A DNA stretch of 64,000 bases from Actinomycetes bacterium (GTDB lineage: Bacteria; Actinomycetota; Actinomycetes; Propionibacteriales; Propionibacteriaceae): NCBI GenBank assembly GCA_023460935.1, contig JAEWOI010000004.1, positions 1 to 64,000 on the forward strand, in the 5' to 3' direction. A program made the position numbers and the translations under genes. The first letter of the stretch is position 1; the number at the start of each line of letters is the position of its first letter. The notes beneath the pieces were generated by a model. It worked only from the letters and a program-made list of their open reading frames with translations. It was not told where the DNA came from and searched no databases. Shown here one piece after another: positions 32,188 to 41,418 of the stretch.

Positions 32188-33440
32188 CAGCCCAGCGCCT
32201 CCTCGAGAAAGGCCACCGCGCTGGCGACCCCGTCCTCTGCCTGCAGCGCTGCGCCGAGCCCTGCGGCGGTCCGGCGGGCCGACGGGACGGTGAGGCCACC
32301 CAGCAGGGCAGCGAGCCGGCCGGTGGTCAGCCGGGACCTGTGCAGCGGCGGCGGGCCCGCGCCCAGCTCGTGCACCCGGCGGCCCCAGTAGTGCTGGTCG
32401 CCCATGTGCGCCACGACCCCCACCGGCACACCGGCCCGCAGCGCGGCGCCGACCGTGCCGGCGCCGCCGTGGCACACCACTCCCGCGGTGCGCGGGAACA
32501 GCCAGGCGTGCGGCAGCCCGGCCACCGAAACCACGTCGTCGCCCAGCTGCTCCACCGGCGCGGGGCCGGCGTGCAGCACCCCGCCGAGGACCGCGCGGGT
32601 CCCCGTGGCGCCGGCGGCGGCCAGCACGGTGCTGCGCAGGCCGGCCACGTCCGCGCTCGGCATGCTGCCGAAGCCCAGGTACACCGGCGGCGGTCCGGCC
32701 GCGAGGAAGCCGGCCAGGTCCGGCGGCGGCCGGTAGCCCGGCCGGGTGGGCTCGGGCCAGTAGCCGCAGACCCTGGCGTGCGCGGGCCAGTCCGCGGGTC
32801 GCGGCACGACCAGCGGGCTCGCCCCGACCAGGGTCGGGGTGGTGGTCACCGTACGCAGGTAGCCGCGCAGGCCGTGGTGCGGCACCCCGAGGGCAGCGTG
32901 GGCCTGGCGCAGGGGCCGGCGCAGCAGCGAGTACATGCCGGCAGCCTGGTACCAGCCCGCGGCGAGGTTGGCGACGCTGCGCCCCGGCACCACTGAATGG
33001 GTTAGGGCGGAGGCCCAGCGCGTCGGCAGCATCGGCTGCAGCAGCGCCGCAACCAGCGGACGGCCGTGTCGCCGCGCCCACGGGGCCAGGGCGTCCAGGC
33101 TCAACAGTCCCGAAACGAGGGCGTCGGCTTCCCCGACCATGGCGGCGAGCCCTTCGGCCAGGACGGGCGCAAACCGCCGTGCCGCGGCCCGCATGTTGCG
33201 CAGTTCTGCCGGCAGGCTGTCGGAGCCGGCCAGCCAGCGCAGTACCACGGGGTCGGCCGTGGTCGCGTCGAGGGAGATCGCGAACCGGCGGTACCGCAGG
33301 CCGGCGCCCTCCACCAGCCCGGCGAACCCGTCGGCCGCTGCGACCGTGACCTCGTGCCCGGCAGCGCCCAGCCCGCGGCCGAGGGCAACCAACGGCGCCA
33401 CGTCGCCGCGCGAGCCCCACGCCACCAGCAGCAGCCGCAC
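32187..33440 (-). CDS. GT1-type glycosyltransferase (UGT/MurG-like fold)
   Basis: The 417-residue GT-B enzyme opens RLLLVAWGSRGDVAPLVALG, the acceptor-domain start seen in sterol, macrolide and rhamnosyl UGT-like transferases, and carries the donor-binding motif VVCHGGAGTVGAALRAGVPV followed by DQHYWGRRVHELGAG. These show a nucleotide-sugar glycosyltransferase; the acceptor is unknown, and a lipid or secondary metabolite is typical. GTG start, no strong ribosome site. It lies 4 nt downstream of DUF554 and overlaps the ybaK-like gene. Confidence 0.82.
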   Translation of the reverse strand: MRLLLVAWGSRGDVAPLVALGRGLGAAGHEVTVAAADGFAGLVEGAGLRYRRFAISLDATTADPVVLRWLAGSDSLPAELRNMRAAARRFAPVLAEGLAAMVGEADALVSGLLSLDALAPWARRHGRPLVAALLQPMLPTRWASALTHSVVPGRSVANLAAGWYQAAGMYSLLRRPLRQAHAALGVPHHGLRGYLRTVTTTPTLVGASPLVVPRPADWPAHARVCGYWPEPTRPGYRPPPDLAGFLAAGPPPVYLGFGSMPSADVAGLRSTVLAAAGATGTRAVLGGVLHAGPAPVEQLGDDVVSVAGLPHAWLFPRTAGVVCHGGAGTVGAALRAGVPVGVVAHMGDQHYWGRRVHELGAGPPPLHRSRLTTGRLAALLGGLTVPSARRTAAGLGAALQAEDGVASAVAFLEEALG

Positions 33441-33444
33441 GGGG

Positions 33445-34182
33445 CTAGCCGAACATCCCGACGGCCGCGACGAGCAGCGGGGCCACCACCAGTGCAGGCA
33501 GCAGGTCGCCGACCGGGATCTGCCTGATCCCGGCGAGCCGGAAGCCGAGGCCGAGCAGGATCACCCCGCCGGTCGCGCCGAGCGCGTGCACCTGCGCCGG
33601 GGCGAGGAAGTTGCCCAGGCTGAAGCCGAGCAGGGTGAGCACGCCCTGGTACACCGCAAGGGGCAGCACCGAGGCCATCACCCCGATCCCGAGGGAGGAC
33701 GCGAACGCGATCGCCGCGAACCCGTCCATCATCGACTTCACCAGCAGCTGCTCGGCCCCCTGGCCGAGGCCGTCGGAAAGGGCACCCAGGATCGCCAGTG
33801 GGCCGACGCAGAAGACCAGGGTCGCGGTGACGGCGCCCTCCACGAACGTGCTGCCCTCGCTGCGCGCGGCGAAGCGGTCGTGCAGCAGTTTGGCGCCGCG
33901 GTCGAGCCGGTGCTCCAGCTGCGCGAGCGAGCCGAGGATGCCTCCCACCAGCAGCGAGCCGAGCACCACCAGCAGCCGGGCGTCCGCGCCAACGGCGGCG
34001 GCGAACTCCGCCGACATCCCGGAGGCGATCGACGACGCGCCGATCACGAGCGTGATCAGGCCCAGCACCTGGGTGACGAGCTCGCGGGTGCGCTCCGGCA
34101 GGCGGTGGCCCAGCAGCACGCCCAGGCTGCTGCCGACCACCACAGCCACAACGTTGACCGCCGTGCCGAACCCGATGAACAT
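33445..34182 (-). CDS. DUF554 membrane protein
   Basis: The 245-residue protein has about seven hydrophobic helices. It starts [21 protein letters not shown] and includes [31 protein letters not shown] and [20 protein letters not shown], all conserved in DUF554 (YdfK-like) proteins, putative transporters of unknown substrate. It heads a leftward set DUF554, glycosyltransferase, ybaK-like gene with gaps of 4 nt and -1 nt. It is divergent from hisD across 115 bases. Confidence 0.85.
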   Translation of the reverse strand: MFIGFGTAVNVVAVVVGSSLGVLLGHRLPERTRELVTQVLGLITLVIGASSIASGMSAEFAAAVGADARLLVVLGSLLVGGILGSLAQLEHRLDRGAKLLHDRFAARSEGSTFVEGAVTATLVFCVGPLAILGALSDGLGQGAEQLLVKSMMDGFAAIAFASSLGIGVMASVLPLAVYQGVLTLLGFSLGNFLAPAQVHALGATGGVILLGLGFRLAGIRQIPVGDLLPALVVAPLLVAAVGMFG

Positions 34183-34285
34183 GGCGGACAGTCAACCACC
34201 CGGGAGGCCCCGGCGCGGCCGTGCCCACCTGGCGCAGGACGGCCCACGCACAAGCACCCGGTCGGGGCCCGTGGGCAGGGTTGAA

Positions 34286-34291
34286 TACAAT
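34286..34291 (+). promoter_or_regulatory. -10 box TACAAT of the his operon, leaderless
   Basis: TACAAT ends 6 nt before the hisD GTG with no ribosome site between, predicting a leaderless his-operon transcript. It is the closest match to consensus in the window. A -35 box is not obvious. Confidence 0.5.
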
Positions 34292-34297
34292 CCGGCT

Positions 34298-35608
34298 GTG
34301 CTCAGAACCATCGACCTGCGCGGCGCCACGGTGACCGACTACCGCAGCGTGCTGCCCCGCGCCGAGTTCGACGTCGAGGCCGCGACCGAGCAGGTGCGCC
34401 CGATCGTGCAGGCGGTGGCAGAGCGCGGCGAGGCCGCTCTCGCGGAATTCTCCGAGCGCTTCGACCGGGTCGTGCCAGGGTCGTTCCGCGTGCCGGCCGA
34501 GGCGCTGGCCGCAGCCGCGGCCGCGCTGCCCGAACCGGTGCTGGCCGCCTTCACCGAAGCCATCGATCGCCGCCGCAGGGTGGCCGCGGCCGAAGCGGCC
34601 AGCGTGCCCGTCCGCGTGGAGCTGGGCCCGGGCGCGGTCGTGGAGCAGCGGCTGGTGCCCGTGGACCGGGTGGGGCTGTACGTGCCGGGCGGGCTGGCGC
34701 CGCTCGCGTCCAGCGTGCTGATGAACGTGGTGCCGGCGCAGGTGGCAGGGGTCGGCTCGATAGCAGTGGCCAGCCCGCCGCAGGCCGGCTTCGGCGGCCT
34801 GCCGCACCCCAACATCCTGGCCGTGTGCCACCTGCTCGGGGTGGCGGAGGTCTACGCCGTCGGTGGCGCGCAGGCGATTGCGATGTTCGCCCACGGTGTG
34901 CCCGGCCTCTGCCCCCGGGTCGACCTGGTCACCGGCCCGGGGAACATCTACGTCGTGGCGGCCAAGCGGCTGCTGCGCGGCCTGGTCGGCATCGACTCCG
35001 AGGCCGGGCCCACCGAGATCGCGGTCCTCGCCGACGCCTCTGCCGATCCGCGGTTCGTCGCGGCCGACCTGATCTCGCAGGCGGAGCACGACCCGCTCGC
35101 CGCGTCCGTCCTGGTCACCGACTCCCCGGAGCTGGCGCTCGCCGTCCGGGAGGAGCTGGAGCCGCAGGTGGCCGCCACCAGGCACGCCGACCGGATCCGG
35201 ACGGCGCTCGGCGGGCAGCAGTCGGCGGTGGTCCTGGTGAGCGACATCGAGCAGGGCCTCGCCGTGGTCAACGCCTACGCCGCGGAGCACCTCGAGGTCC
35301 AGACCGCGGACGCCGCCGCCGTGGCAGCCAGGGTGCGCAACGCCGGCGCGATCTTCGTCGGCGCCTACTCCCCGGTCTCGCTCGGCGACTACAGCGCCGG
35401 CTCCACCCACGTCCTGCCGACAGCCGGTTGCGCGTGCCACTCCTCCGGGCTGAACGTGCACAGCTTCCGCCGCCAGGTGCACGTGGTCGACTACTCGGAG
35501 TCGGCGCTGCTCGCCGTCGCCGGTGTGGTCGAGACCTTCGCCGCGGCCGAGGACCTTCCCGCGCACGGTGCCGCGGTGACCGTCCGCAGGCCGGAGGCGC
35601 TGCGATGA
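34298..35608 (+). CDS. hisD: Histidinol dehydrogenase
   Basis: HisD performs the last two oxidations to histidine with zinc and NAD. The 436-residue protein has [35 protein letters not shown], the zinc-site region [21 protein letters not shown] and [18 protein letters not shown] chose the GTG at 34298, which gives the usual VLRTIDLRG start; an open frame extends far upstream but is antisense to the DUF554 gene. It begins an operon hisD-hisC-hisB-hisH-hisA plus a GNAT gene in which every junction overlaps by 4 nt. Confidence 0.95.
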   Translation: MLRTIDLRGATVTDYRSVLPRAEFDVEAATEQVRPIVQAVAERGEAALAEFSERFDRVVPGSFRVPAEALAAAAAALPEPVLAAFTEAIDRRRRVAAAEAASVPVRVELGPGAVVEQRLVPVDRVGLYVPGGLAPLASSVLMNVVPAQVAGVGSIAVASPPQAGFGGLPHPNILAVCHLLGVAEVYAVGGAQAIAMFAHGVPGLCPRVDLVTGPGNIYVVAAKRLLRGLVGIDSEAGPTEIAVLADASADPRFVAADLISQAEHDPLAASVLVTDSPELALAVREELEPQVAATRHADRIRTALGGQQSAVVLVSDIEQGLAVVNAYAAEHLEVQTADAAAVAARVRNAGAIFVGAYSPVSLGDYSAGSTHVLPTAGCACHSSGLNVHSFRRQVHVVDYSESALLAVAGVVETFAAAEDLPAHGAAVTVRRPEALR

Positions 35609-36693
35609 GGCCGCAGGTGAGCCTCGCCGACCTGCCGCTGCGGCCGGAACTGGTGGGGGAAGAGCCCTACGGCGCTCCCCAGCTCGATGTCCCGGTGCGG
35701 CTCAACGTCAACGAGAACCCCTACCCCCCGGCAGCGGAGATCCGGGCGGAGATGGCCGCCGCCGTTGCCGCCACGGGCCTCAACCGGTACCCCGACCGTG
35801 AGGCCACCGGCCTACGGACGGCCCTGGCCGGGTACCTCGGGCACGGGCTCGGTCCGGAGCGGATCTGGGCGGCCAACGGCTCGAACGAGGTGATGACCCA
35901 CCTCCTGCAGGCCTTCGGCGGTCCCGGGCGGCGGGTGCTGAGCTTCACCCCCACCTACTCGATGTATCCGGAGTACGCGCGCAACACCCACACCGAGTAC
36001 GTGACGGTGCCGCGGGCGCCCGACTTCAGCGTGACCGCGGCCACCGTCCTGGCGGCGGTCGAAACCCACCGCCCCAGCGTGGTGGTGATCACCACCCCGA
36101 ACAACCCGACCGGCACCTCCACGCCGCTGCCGGTGATCGAGGAGGTGCTGGCCGGCACCGAGGCGATCGTCGTGGTCGACGAGGCCTACCAGGAGTTCGC
36201 GCGGCACCCGGAGCGGACCGCACTGACCCTGCTCGACCGCTTCGGCAACCTCGTCGTCTCGCGCACGATGAGCAAGGCCTTCGCGCTGGCCGGTGGCCGG
36301 GTCGGCTACTTCGCCGCGGCCCCCGCGATCGTCGACGCCTGCCGGATCGTCCGGCTGCCCTACCACCTCTCCGCCCAGACGCAGGCCGTCGCCGAGGTCG
36401 CGCTGCGCCATGCCGGCGAGCTGCTGGCCCAGGTCGACGAGTTGCGGCGCACCCGCGACGGAATGCTGGTCAGGTTGCCTCAACTGGGGGTCGAGGTGAT
36501 CGACTCCGACGCCAACTTCTGTTTGTTCGGCCCGTTCGCCGACCGGCATGATGTCTGGCGACGGCTGCTGGAGCGCGGCGTGCTGGTTCGCGAGACCGGC
36601 CCGGCGGGCTGGTTGCGGGTGTCGGCAGGCACACCGTCTGAGACCGAGCGGTTCTACACCGCGCTGGCCGAAGTGTTGGAGGAGACCGGATGA
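35605..36693 (+). CDS. hisC: Histidinol-phosphate aminotransferase
   Basis: HisC transfers an amino group from glutamate to imidazole-acetol phosphate. The 362-residue fold-type I PLP enzyme has [44 protein letters not shown] and the PLP-lysine segment [20 protein letters not shown] start overlaps the hisD TGA (ATGA). Confidence 0.95.
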   Translation: MRPQVSLADLPLRPELVGEEPYGAPQLDVPVRLNVNENPYPPAAEIRAEMAAAVAATGLNRYPDREATGLRTALAGYLGHGLGPERIWAANGSNEVMTHLLQAFGGPGRRVLSFTPTYSMYPEYARNTHTEYVTVPRAPDFSVTAATVLAAVETHRPSVVVITTPNNPTGTSTPLPVIEEVLAGTEAIVVVDEAYQEFARHPERTALTLLDRFGNLVVSRTMSKAFALAGGRVGYFAAAPAIVDACRIVRLPYHLSAQTQAVAEVALRHAGELLAQVDELRRTRDGMLVRLPQLGVEVIDSDANFCLFGPFADRHDVWRRLLERGVLVRETGPAGWLRVSAGTPSETERFYTALAEVLEETG

Positions 36694-37304
36694 GTTCGCG
36701 CACCGCCGTCAGGGAACGGCGCACCAGCGAATCCGAGGTGCGGGTGGCGCTCGACCTGGACGGCACCGGGAAGGCCCAGGTCAGCACCGGCGTCGGCTTC
36801 TACGACCACATGCTCACAGCGCTCGCCAGGCACTCCCTGATCGACCTGGAGGTCACCACCACCGGCGACCTGCACATCGACGGCCACCACAGCATCGAGG
36901 ACACGGCGATCGTCCTCGGGGAGGCCCTCGCCGAGGCCCTCGGCGACAAGGCCGGCATCCGCCGCTTCGCCGACGCCACCGTGCCGCTGGACGAGGCGCT
37001 CGCGCACTGCGTGGTCGACCTGGCCGGCCGCCCCTACGTCGTGCACAGCGGGGAGCCCGAGGGCCAGCAGTACGCGCTGATCGGCGGCTCCGGGGTGCCG
37101 TACGCCGGCTCGATGACCCGCCACTTCGTGGAGTCGTTCGCGTTGCACGCCCACATCTGCGTGCACCTGCGGCTGCTCGCCGGCAGGGATCCCCACCACA
37201 TCGTTGAGGCCCAGTTCAAGGCGCTCGCCCGCGCGCTGCGGGACGCGGTCGCGCACGACCAGCGGATCGAAGGGATCGTGCCGTCAACCAAGGGCAGCCT
37301 GTGA
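36690..37304 (+). CDS. hisB: Imidazoleglycerol-phosphate dehydratase
   Basis: HisB removes water from imidazoleglycerol phosphate. The 204-residue protein is the single-function dehydratase, without the phosphatase domain of the enteric HisB. The two metal-binding blocks are clear: [14 protein letters not shown] with [17 protein letters not shown], and later [16 protein letters not shown] with [19 protein letters not shown] separate histidinol phosphatase must therefore be encoded elsewhere. ATGA overlap with hisC. Confidence 0.96.
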   Translation: MSSRTAVRERRTSESEVRVALDLDGTGKAQVSTGVGFYDHMLTALARHSLIDLEVTTTGDLHIDGHHSIEDTAIVLGEALAEALGDKAGIRRFADATVPLDEALAHCVVDLAGRPYVVHSGEPEGQQYALIGGSGVPYAGSMTRHFVESFALHAHICVHLRLLAGRDPHHIVEAQFKALARALRDAVAHDQRIEGIVPSTKGSL

Positions 37305-37987
37305 CCTCACCCGCCGTCCGCACCGGCCAGTCGGCGGACGCGGCCGGTGCGGGCCGGCCGCTGGTCGCCGTCCTCGACTACGGGTCCGGCAACCTGCACT
37401 CCGCCACCCGGGCGCTCGCCGCGGCCGGCGCGGAAGTGGTGCTGACCGCCGACCCAGAGGCCTGCCTGGCAGCCGACGGCCTGGTCGTGCCGGGAGTGGG
37501 TGCGTTCGCCGCCTGCATGGCCGGGCTGGTGGCCGCGGGCGGGCCGGCGGTGGTCGCGCAGCGCCTGGCCGCCGGGCGTCCGGTGCTCGGCATCTGCGTC
37601 GGGCACCAGGTGCTGTTCGCTGCAGGGGTGGAGCACGGGCTGCGCACGGCCGGCCTCGGCCTCCTGCCGGGGGTGGTGGCGCAGCTGGCCGCGGCTCGGC
37701 TGCCACACATGGGCTGGAACACGGTACGGCCAGCGCAGGACTCGGCCATGTTCGCCGGGATCGGGGAGGAGAGGTTCTACTTCCTGCACTCCTACGCGGC
37801 CCATCCCGCGCCGGACTGGCCGACGGAGGCGCTGGTGGCCCTGGCCGAGCACGGCGGGGACGAGTTCGTGGCAGCAGTCGAGCACGGGCCGATGTGGTCG
37901 ACCCAGTTCCACCCGGAGAAGTCCGGAGCGGCCGGCGCCCGGCTGCTGCGCAACTGGCTGGACTTCGTCCGGGGAGGGCAATCATGA
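37301..37987 (+). CDS. hisH: Imidazole glycerol phosphate synthase, glutaminase subunit
   Basis: HisH releases ammonia from glutamine for HisF. The 228-residue class I glutaminase has [18 protein letters not shown] opening ([12 protein letters not shown]), [10 protein letters not shown], the nucleophile Cys99 in [11 protein letters not shown] and the His/Glu pair in [10 protein letters not shown]. The family usually has GxxLGMQ here; VGHQ is a mild variant. GTG start with a GTGA overlap. Its partner hisF, commonly close to hisH and hisA, is not in this window, so the synthase subunits are split across loci. Confidence 0.93.
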   Translation: MTSPAVRTGQSADAAGAGRPLVAVLDYGSGNLHSATRALAAAGAEVVLTADPEACLAADGLVVPGVGAFAACMAGLVAAGGPAVVAQRLAAGRPVLGICVGHQVLFAAGVEHGLRTAGLGLLPGVVAQLAAARLPHMGWNTVRPAQDSAMFAGIGEERFYFLHSYAAHPAPDWPTEALVALAEHGGDEFVAAVEHGPMWSTQFHPEKSGAAGARLLRNWLDFVRGGQS

Positions 37988-38706
37988 ACCGGCTGGAACT
38001 GCTGCCGGCCGTCGACGTCCAGGGCGGGCAGGCCGTCCAGCTGGTCCAGGGGGTCGCCGGCTCGGAGAAGGCCTTCGGGGATCCGCTCGCCGCCGCCGGG
38101 CGCTGGCAGGACGGCGGCGCGGAGTGGATCCACCTGGTCGACCTCGACGCGGCCTTCGGCAGGGGCAGCAACGCCGAGGTGATCGCAGGGATCGTCGCCG
38201 CGATGCAGCTCAAGGTCGAGCTGTCCGGCGGGATCAGGGACGACGCGAGCCTGGCCCGCGCGCTGGCCACGGGCTGCCGCAGGGTGAACATCGGCACCGC
38301 TGCGCTCGAGCACCCCGAGTGGTGCGACCGCGTGATCGCGGAGCACGGTGACCGGATCGCGATCGGGCTCGACGTCCGCGGCACCCGCCTCGCGGCGCGC
38401 GGCTGGACCCGGGAGGGCGGCGAGCTGTGGGAGACCCTCGACCGGCTCAACGCTGCGGGCTGCCGGCGGTACGTCGTCACCGACGTCGCCAGCGACGGCA
38501 TGCTGAGCGGGCCGAACCTGCAGCTGTTGCGCGAGGTCTGCGCCCGCACCGACGCCAAGGTCGTCGCCAGTGGCGGCATCTCCACCCTCGCCGACCTCGC
38601 TGCCCTGCGCGAACTGGTACCGCTGGGCGTCGAGGGCGCGATCGTCGGTACGGCGCTGTACGTGGGCAACTTCACCATCGAGGCGGCCCTCGCGGTCGCG
38701 GGATGA
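37984..38706 (+). CDS. priA: HisA / PriA phosphoribosyl isomerase
   Basis: This 240-residue TIM barrel isomerises ProFAR in histidine synthesis. It closely matches actinobacterial PriA enzymes, which also do the TrpF step: LLPAVDV with Asp11, [40 protein letters not shown] (Arg and Trp of the mobile loop) and [15 protein letters not shown]. No trpF is seen beside trpCBA, in line with a dual role. However, residue 19, Arg in the PriA sequences I recall (AVRL), is Gln here (AVQL; codon CAG at 38038). ATGA overlap with hisH. Symbol could equally be hisA. Confidence 0.9.
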   Translation: MNRLELLPAVDVQGGQAVQLVQGVAGSEKAFGDPLAAAGRWQDGGAEWIHLVDLDAAFGRGSNAEVIAGIVAAMQLKVELSGGIRDDASLARALATGCRRVNIGTAALEHPEWCDRVIAEHGDRIAIGLDVRGTRLAARGWTREGGELWETLDRLNAAGCRRYVVTDVASDGMLSGPNLQLLREVCARTDAKVVASGGISTLADLAALRELVPLGVEGAIVGTALYVGNFTIEAALAVAG

Positions 38707-39503
38707 GCCTGCGCGGGGAACTGCTCGCCGCCCACGACGCCGACCTGCGCGGCGAGGCGGAGGTGGCCGACGCGCAGGACATCACGCGGCTCGGGCCGCT
38801 TTGGCTGGGCCGCTATGGCAGCTCGGGCTTCGTCAGCTACACCGGTCTCGGCGGGCTTCGGGGCGCCGGCCTGGCCGCTCTGGTGCAGGCGGCGATCGGG
38901 CACTTCAGCGCTGCCGGGGTGGCGCGGTTCGAATGGAAGACGCGCGGTCACGACGCGGCGCCGGAGCTGCCGGAAGTGCTGGCGGCGGCCGGCTTCGAAG
39001 CCGAGCCAACCGAGACGGTGATGATCGGGAAGGCCGCGCCGCTGGGGACGGTCCCGGTGCCCGACGGCTTGACCATCAGGCGGGCCGGCGCCACCGGTGA
39101 CCTGGCCGGGGATGTGGCGCGCGCCGGCCGGCTGCACGCCGAGGTATTCGGGCCGCAGCCGCCGGACCGCGAGGCCGAGCTGCTGCGCCAGCTGGAGGCC
39201 GCCGGGCCGGAGCACCAGCTGTGGCTGGCCCTCGCCGACGGGGAGGTGATCGGTACCGGACGCCTCGCACGGGTGCGCCACGGCAGGTTCGCCGGTTTGT
39301 TCGGTGGCGCCACGGCCGTGGCCTGGCGCGGGCGCGGCAGCTACCGCGCGCTCACCGCTGCCCGCGCCCGGGCAGCGCTCGAGCTGGGTGCAGAGCTGAT
39401 TTACGCCGAGTGCACCGAGTTCAGCCGGCCCATCCTCGCCCGCTCCGGGCTGGTCGCAGTGACCACCACCACACCATGGCTGTGGCGGAAGCCGTCGGGC
39501 TAG
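38703..39503 (+). CDS. GNAT-family acetyltransferase
   Basis: The 266-residue protein seems to hold a degenerate N-terminal half and a C-terminal GNAT domain: [19 protein letters not shown] is the beta-strand entry, and [21 protein letters not shown] contains the acetyl-CoA loop [26 protein letters not shown] resembles the final strand. Substrate unknown. Its ATG overlaps the hisA stop (ATGA), so it is translated with the his operon, a common place for GNAT genes in actinobacteria, but no role in histidine synthesis is established. Confidence 0.78.
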   Translation: MSLRGELLAAHDADLRGEAEVADAQDITRLGPLWLGRYGSSGFVSYTGLGGLRGAGLAALVQAAIGHFSAAGVARFEWKTRGHDAAPELPEVLAAAGFEAEPTETVMIGKAAPLGTVPVPDGLTIRRAGATGDLAGDVARAGRLHAEVFGPQPPDREAELLRQLEAAGPEHQLWLALADGEVIGTGRLARVRHGRFAGLFGGATAVAWRGRGSYRALTAARARAALELGAELIYAECTEFSRPILARSGLVAVTTTTPWLWRKPSG

Positions 39504-39506
39504 GCT
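39501..39506 (+). promoter_or_regulatory. -10 box TAGGCT overlapping the GNAT stop codon
   Basis: TAG of this box is the stop codon of the preceding gene. The GH25-like gene starts 46 nt downstream and has its own ribosome site, so a normal leader is expected. Confidence 0.35.
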
Positions 39507-39552
39507 TGGCGCCCAGGCCGTGCCAGGCGCGGCGCAGCGAGGAAAGCCCGAG

Positions 39553-40872
39553 ATGACCCCGATCGCCGTCCGTGCCCTGAGGGCCCTGGCCGGCGCTGCC
39601 CTCGCCGCGGTGCTCGCCGGTTGCACGGGCGCCGCGCCGCCACCCGTCCCGCAGCCCCCGGCCACCGAAGCCGCCCCGTCGCCGCCGACCACCGGGCCCG
39701 CCGCCGATCCGCGCGAGACCCGGATCCTCGCCGGGCCGGACGACGCGGTGATCGGCCGGTACGGCACCCGCACCCGGGCCACCTTCTTCGTGCGGGCCAG
39801 CGGCACGAAGCTCGCCTACCGCTGGCAGTACCGCAAGCCGGGCTCCGGCTCGTGGCGGACGATCGCCAAGGCCACGTCCGCCCGGTACACCGCGACCGCA
39901 GCGAAGTGGGCCAGCGGCACGAAGTTCCGCGTGCTGGTCACCGGTGGTGGCGGCAGGGTGGCGTCAGCGGCGGTGACCCTCACCGTGCTGCGGCCCAGCG
40001 CGACGCCGGCGAAGGACGCGGAGCAGGCGTTCGGCCTGACCGGCCTGCGCCAGGGGCTCGACCTGTCGGCCTACCAGTACACCCCGGCGGGAAGGGTCAA
40101 GCTGCAGAGCGTCGCCGAATGGACCGGCCCGCAGGGCTTCACGATCCTGCGCAACGGCAGCGGCGCCCGTCCGATCCGGGCTCGCTACACCGACGCGTGC
40201 ACCAACGCACCCGGCGAGATGGGCGGCCGGCCGGTCACGGAGGACTGCGCGTACAGCAGGCTGGCCGACGCCGCGGGAGCTGCCGGGCTCTCGCTTGGCC
40301 ACTACTGGTTCAACGGCTGGATCGCCAGCATCGACAAGACGAGGCGGGAGCTGTTCGCCGGCGGCTACACCCCGGAGGACTCCGCCCGGCAGTTCGTGAA
40401 GTGGCTCAAGCGGGACGGGAACTACACCAGGGCGAGCACCGACCCCCTGGTGCTCGACGTCGAGGCCGGCAGCACCTGGACCAGGACCTACAAGGGCAAG
40501 AAGTACAAGGCGAAGCTGCGCGCCTGGCGGCCCGCCGAGGCGAAGCGCTTCCTCACCACGGTCAAGGAGACGCTCAACCGGGACGGCTACCAGGCCAACC
40601 TCTACGTCTACCTGAACGCCAACGCCACCCTCAGTGAGGCCGAGGACGGGTCGCTGGCCTGGGCCGAGGTGGCCGGCATCGCCCGGCTCTGGGTGGCTGC
40701 CTGGGGCACGAACAACGGCCGGATCCCGCCCACCCTGCCCAGCGTCGGGCCGTGGGCCTACGAGGGCGGCTGGTCGATCTGGCAGTACACGAGCAACGCA
40801 AGGGTCGCCGGCAGCGGCGTCGGCTCGATGGATGGTGACGTCGCCAAGGCCGACGCCTGGACACCGCGCTGA
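39553..40872 (+). CDS. GH25-like (lysozyme-fold) lipoprotein
   Basis: The 439-residue protein has a lipoprotein signal peptide with lipobox LAGC (Cys24), a Pro/Ala/Thr-rich spacer (25-55), an Ig-like beta domain (about 75-150: LAYRWQYRKPGSGSWRTI, FRVLVTGGGG) and a C-terminal glycoside-hydrolase-25-like domain starting GLRQGLDLSAYQYTP. The catalytic Asp/Glu pair is suggested by LVLDVEAGS; GHYWFNGW and WSIWQYTSNA are further GH25 features. It probably acts on peptidoglycan outside the cell. ATG at 39553 has GAGGAAA upstream. Not in an operon. Confidence 0.8.
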   Translation: MTPIAVRALRALAGAALAAVLAGCTGAAPPPVPQPPATEAAPSPPTTGPAADPRETRILAGPDDAVIGRYGTRTRATFFVRASGTKLAYRWQYRKPGSGSWRTIAKATSARYTATAAKWASGTKFRVLVTGGGGRVASAAVTLTVLRPSATPAKDAEQAFGLTGLRQGLDLSAYQYTPAGRVKLQSVAEWTGPQGFTILRNGSGARPIRARYTDACTNAPGEMGGRPVTEDCAYSRLADAAGAAGLSLGHYWFNGWIASIDKTRRELFAGGYTPEDSARQFVKWLKRDGNYTRASTDPLVLDVEAGSTWTRTYKGKKYKAKLRAWRPAEAKRFLTTVKETLNRDGYQANLYVYLNANATLSEAEDGSLAWAEVAGIARLWVAAWGTNNGRIPPTLPSVGPWAYEGGWSIWQYTSNARVAGSGVGSMDGDVAKADAWTPR

Positions 40873-40938
40873 ACCCCGTCTGCGGAAAGGCCGCGCCGGC
40901 GGGGGCCCGTTGTCAGTGCCGGCGCCGAAACTGCCGGC

Positions 40939-41412
40939 ATGACCACAACCGCACTGGGGTCGAGGGAACGCCTCGACTGGATCAACACGATCAGCCTCAC
41001 CCACGTTCACCGTGGGATCGAGGGTGGCTTCACGCAGGCAGAGCACGGCGGCCGCGGGCGCCTGGCCCGGCTGGGCGCCGGCGACCGCATCCTCTTCTAC
41101 TCCCCACGCACCGACCATCCGGACGGGGAGCCGCTGCAGCAGTTCACCGCCTGCGGCACGGTCGTCGACGCCGAGCCGTACCAGGTGGAGGTGAGCGGGC
41201 AGCTAGGGCCGTGGCGCCGCCGGGTGCGGTTCGAGCCCAGCGTGCCGGTGGGCATCCGCAGCCTGCTCGACCAGCTGGGCTTCATTCCGGACGCGCAGCA
41301 CTGGGGCCTGCCGTTCCGGCGGGGGCTGTTCGCCATCCCGGCCGAGGACTTCGACCGGATCGCCACCGCGATGGGTGCGGCGGCCCTGCTCGGGCAGCGG
41401 CCGGCCGCCTGA
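40939..41412 (+). CDS. EVE-domain protein (UPF0310-like)
   Basis: The 157-residue protein is a single EVE domain, a PUA-like fold that reads modified bases in DNA or RNA. It shows WINTISLTHVHRGIEGGFTQ, RLARLGAGDRILFYSPRTD, FTACGTVVDAEPYQ and FRRGLFAIPAEDF. EVE domains often accompany methyl-dependent restriction systems, but this one stands alone, with no nuclease or methylase beside it. It converges on lplA with 6 nt between stops. Confidence 0.83.
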   Translation: MTTTALGSRERLDWINTISLTHVHRGIEGGFTQAEHGGRGRLARLGAGDRILFYSPRTDHPDGEPLQQFTACGTVVDAEPYQVEVSGQLGPWRRRVRFEPSVPVGIRSLLDQLGFIPDAQHWGLPFRRGLFAIPAEDFDRIATAMGAAALLGQRPAA

Positions 41413-41418
41413 ACCGGC

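Noticed and set aside
33611..34297. Upstream extension of hisD
   Set aside because: It is antisense to the DUF554 gene; the conserved start and the -10 box both point to 34298.
40939..41412. EVE-domain gene as part of a defence system
   Set aside because: No nuclease, methylase or other defence gene lies next to it; its neighbours are a lysozyme-like lipoprotein and a lipoate ligase.
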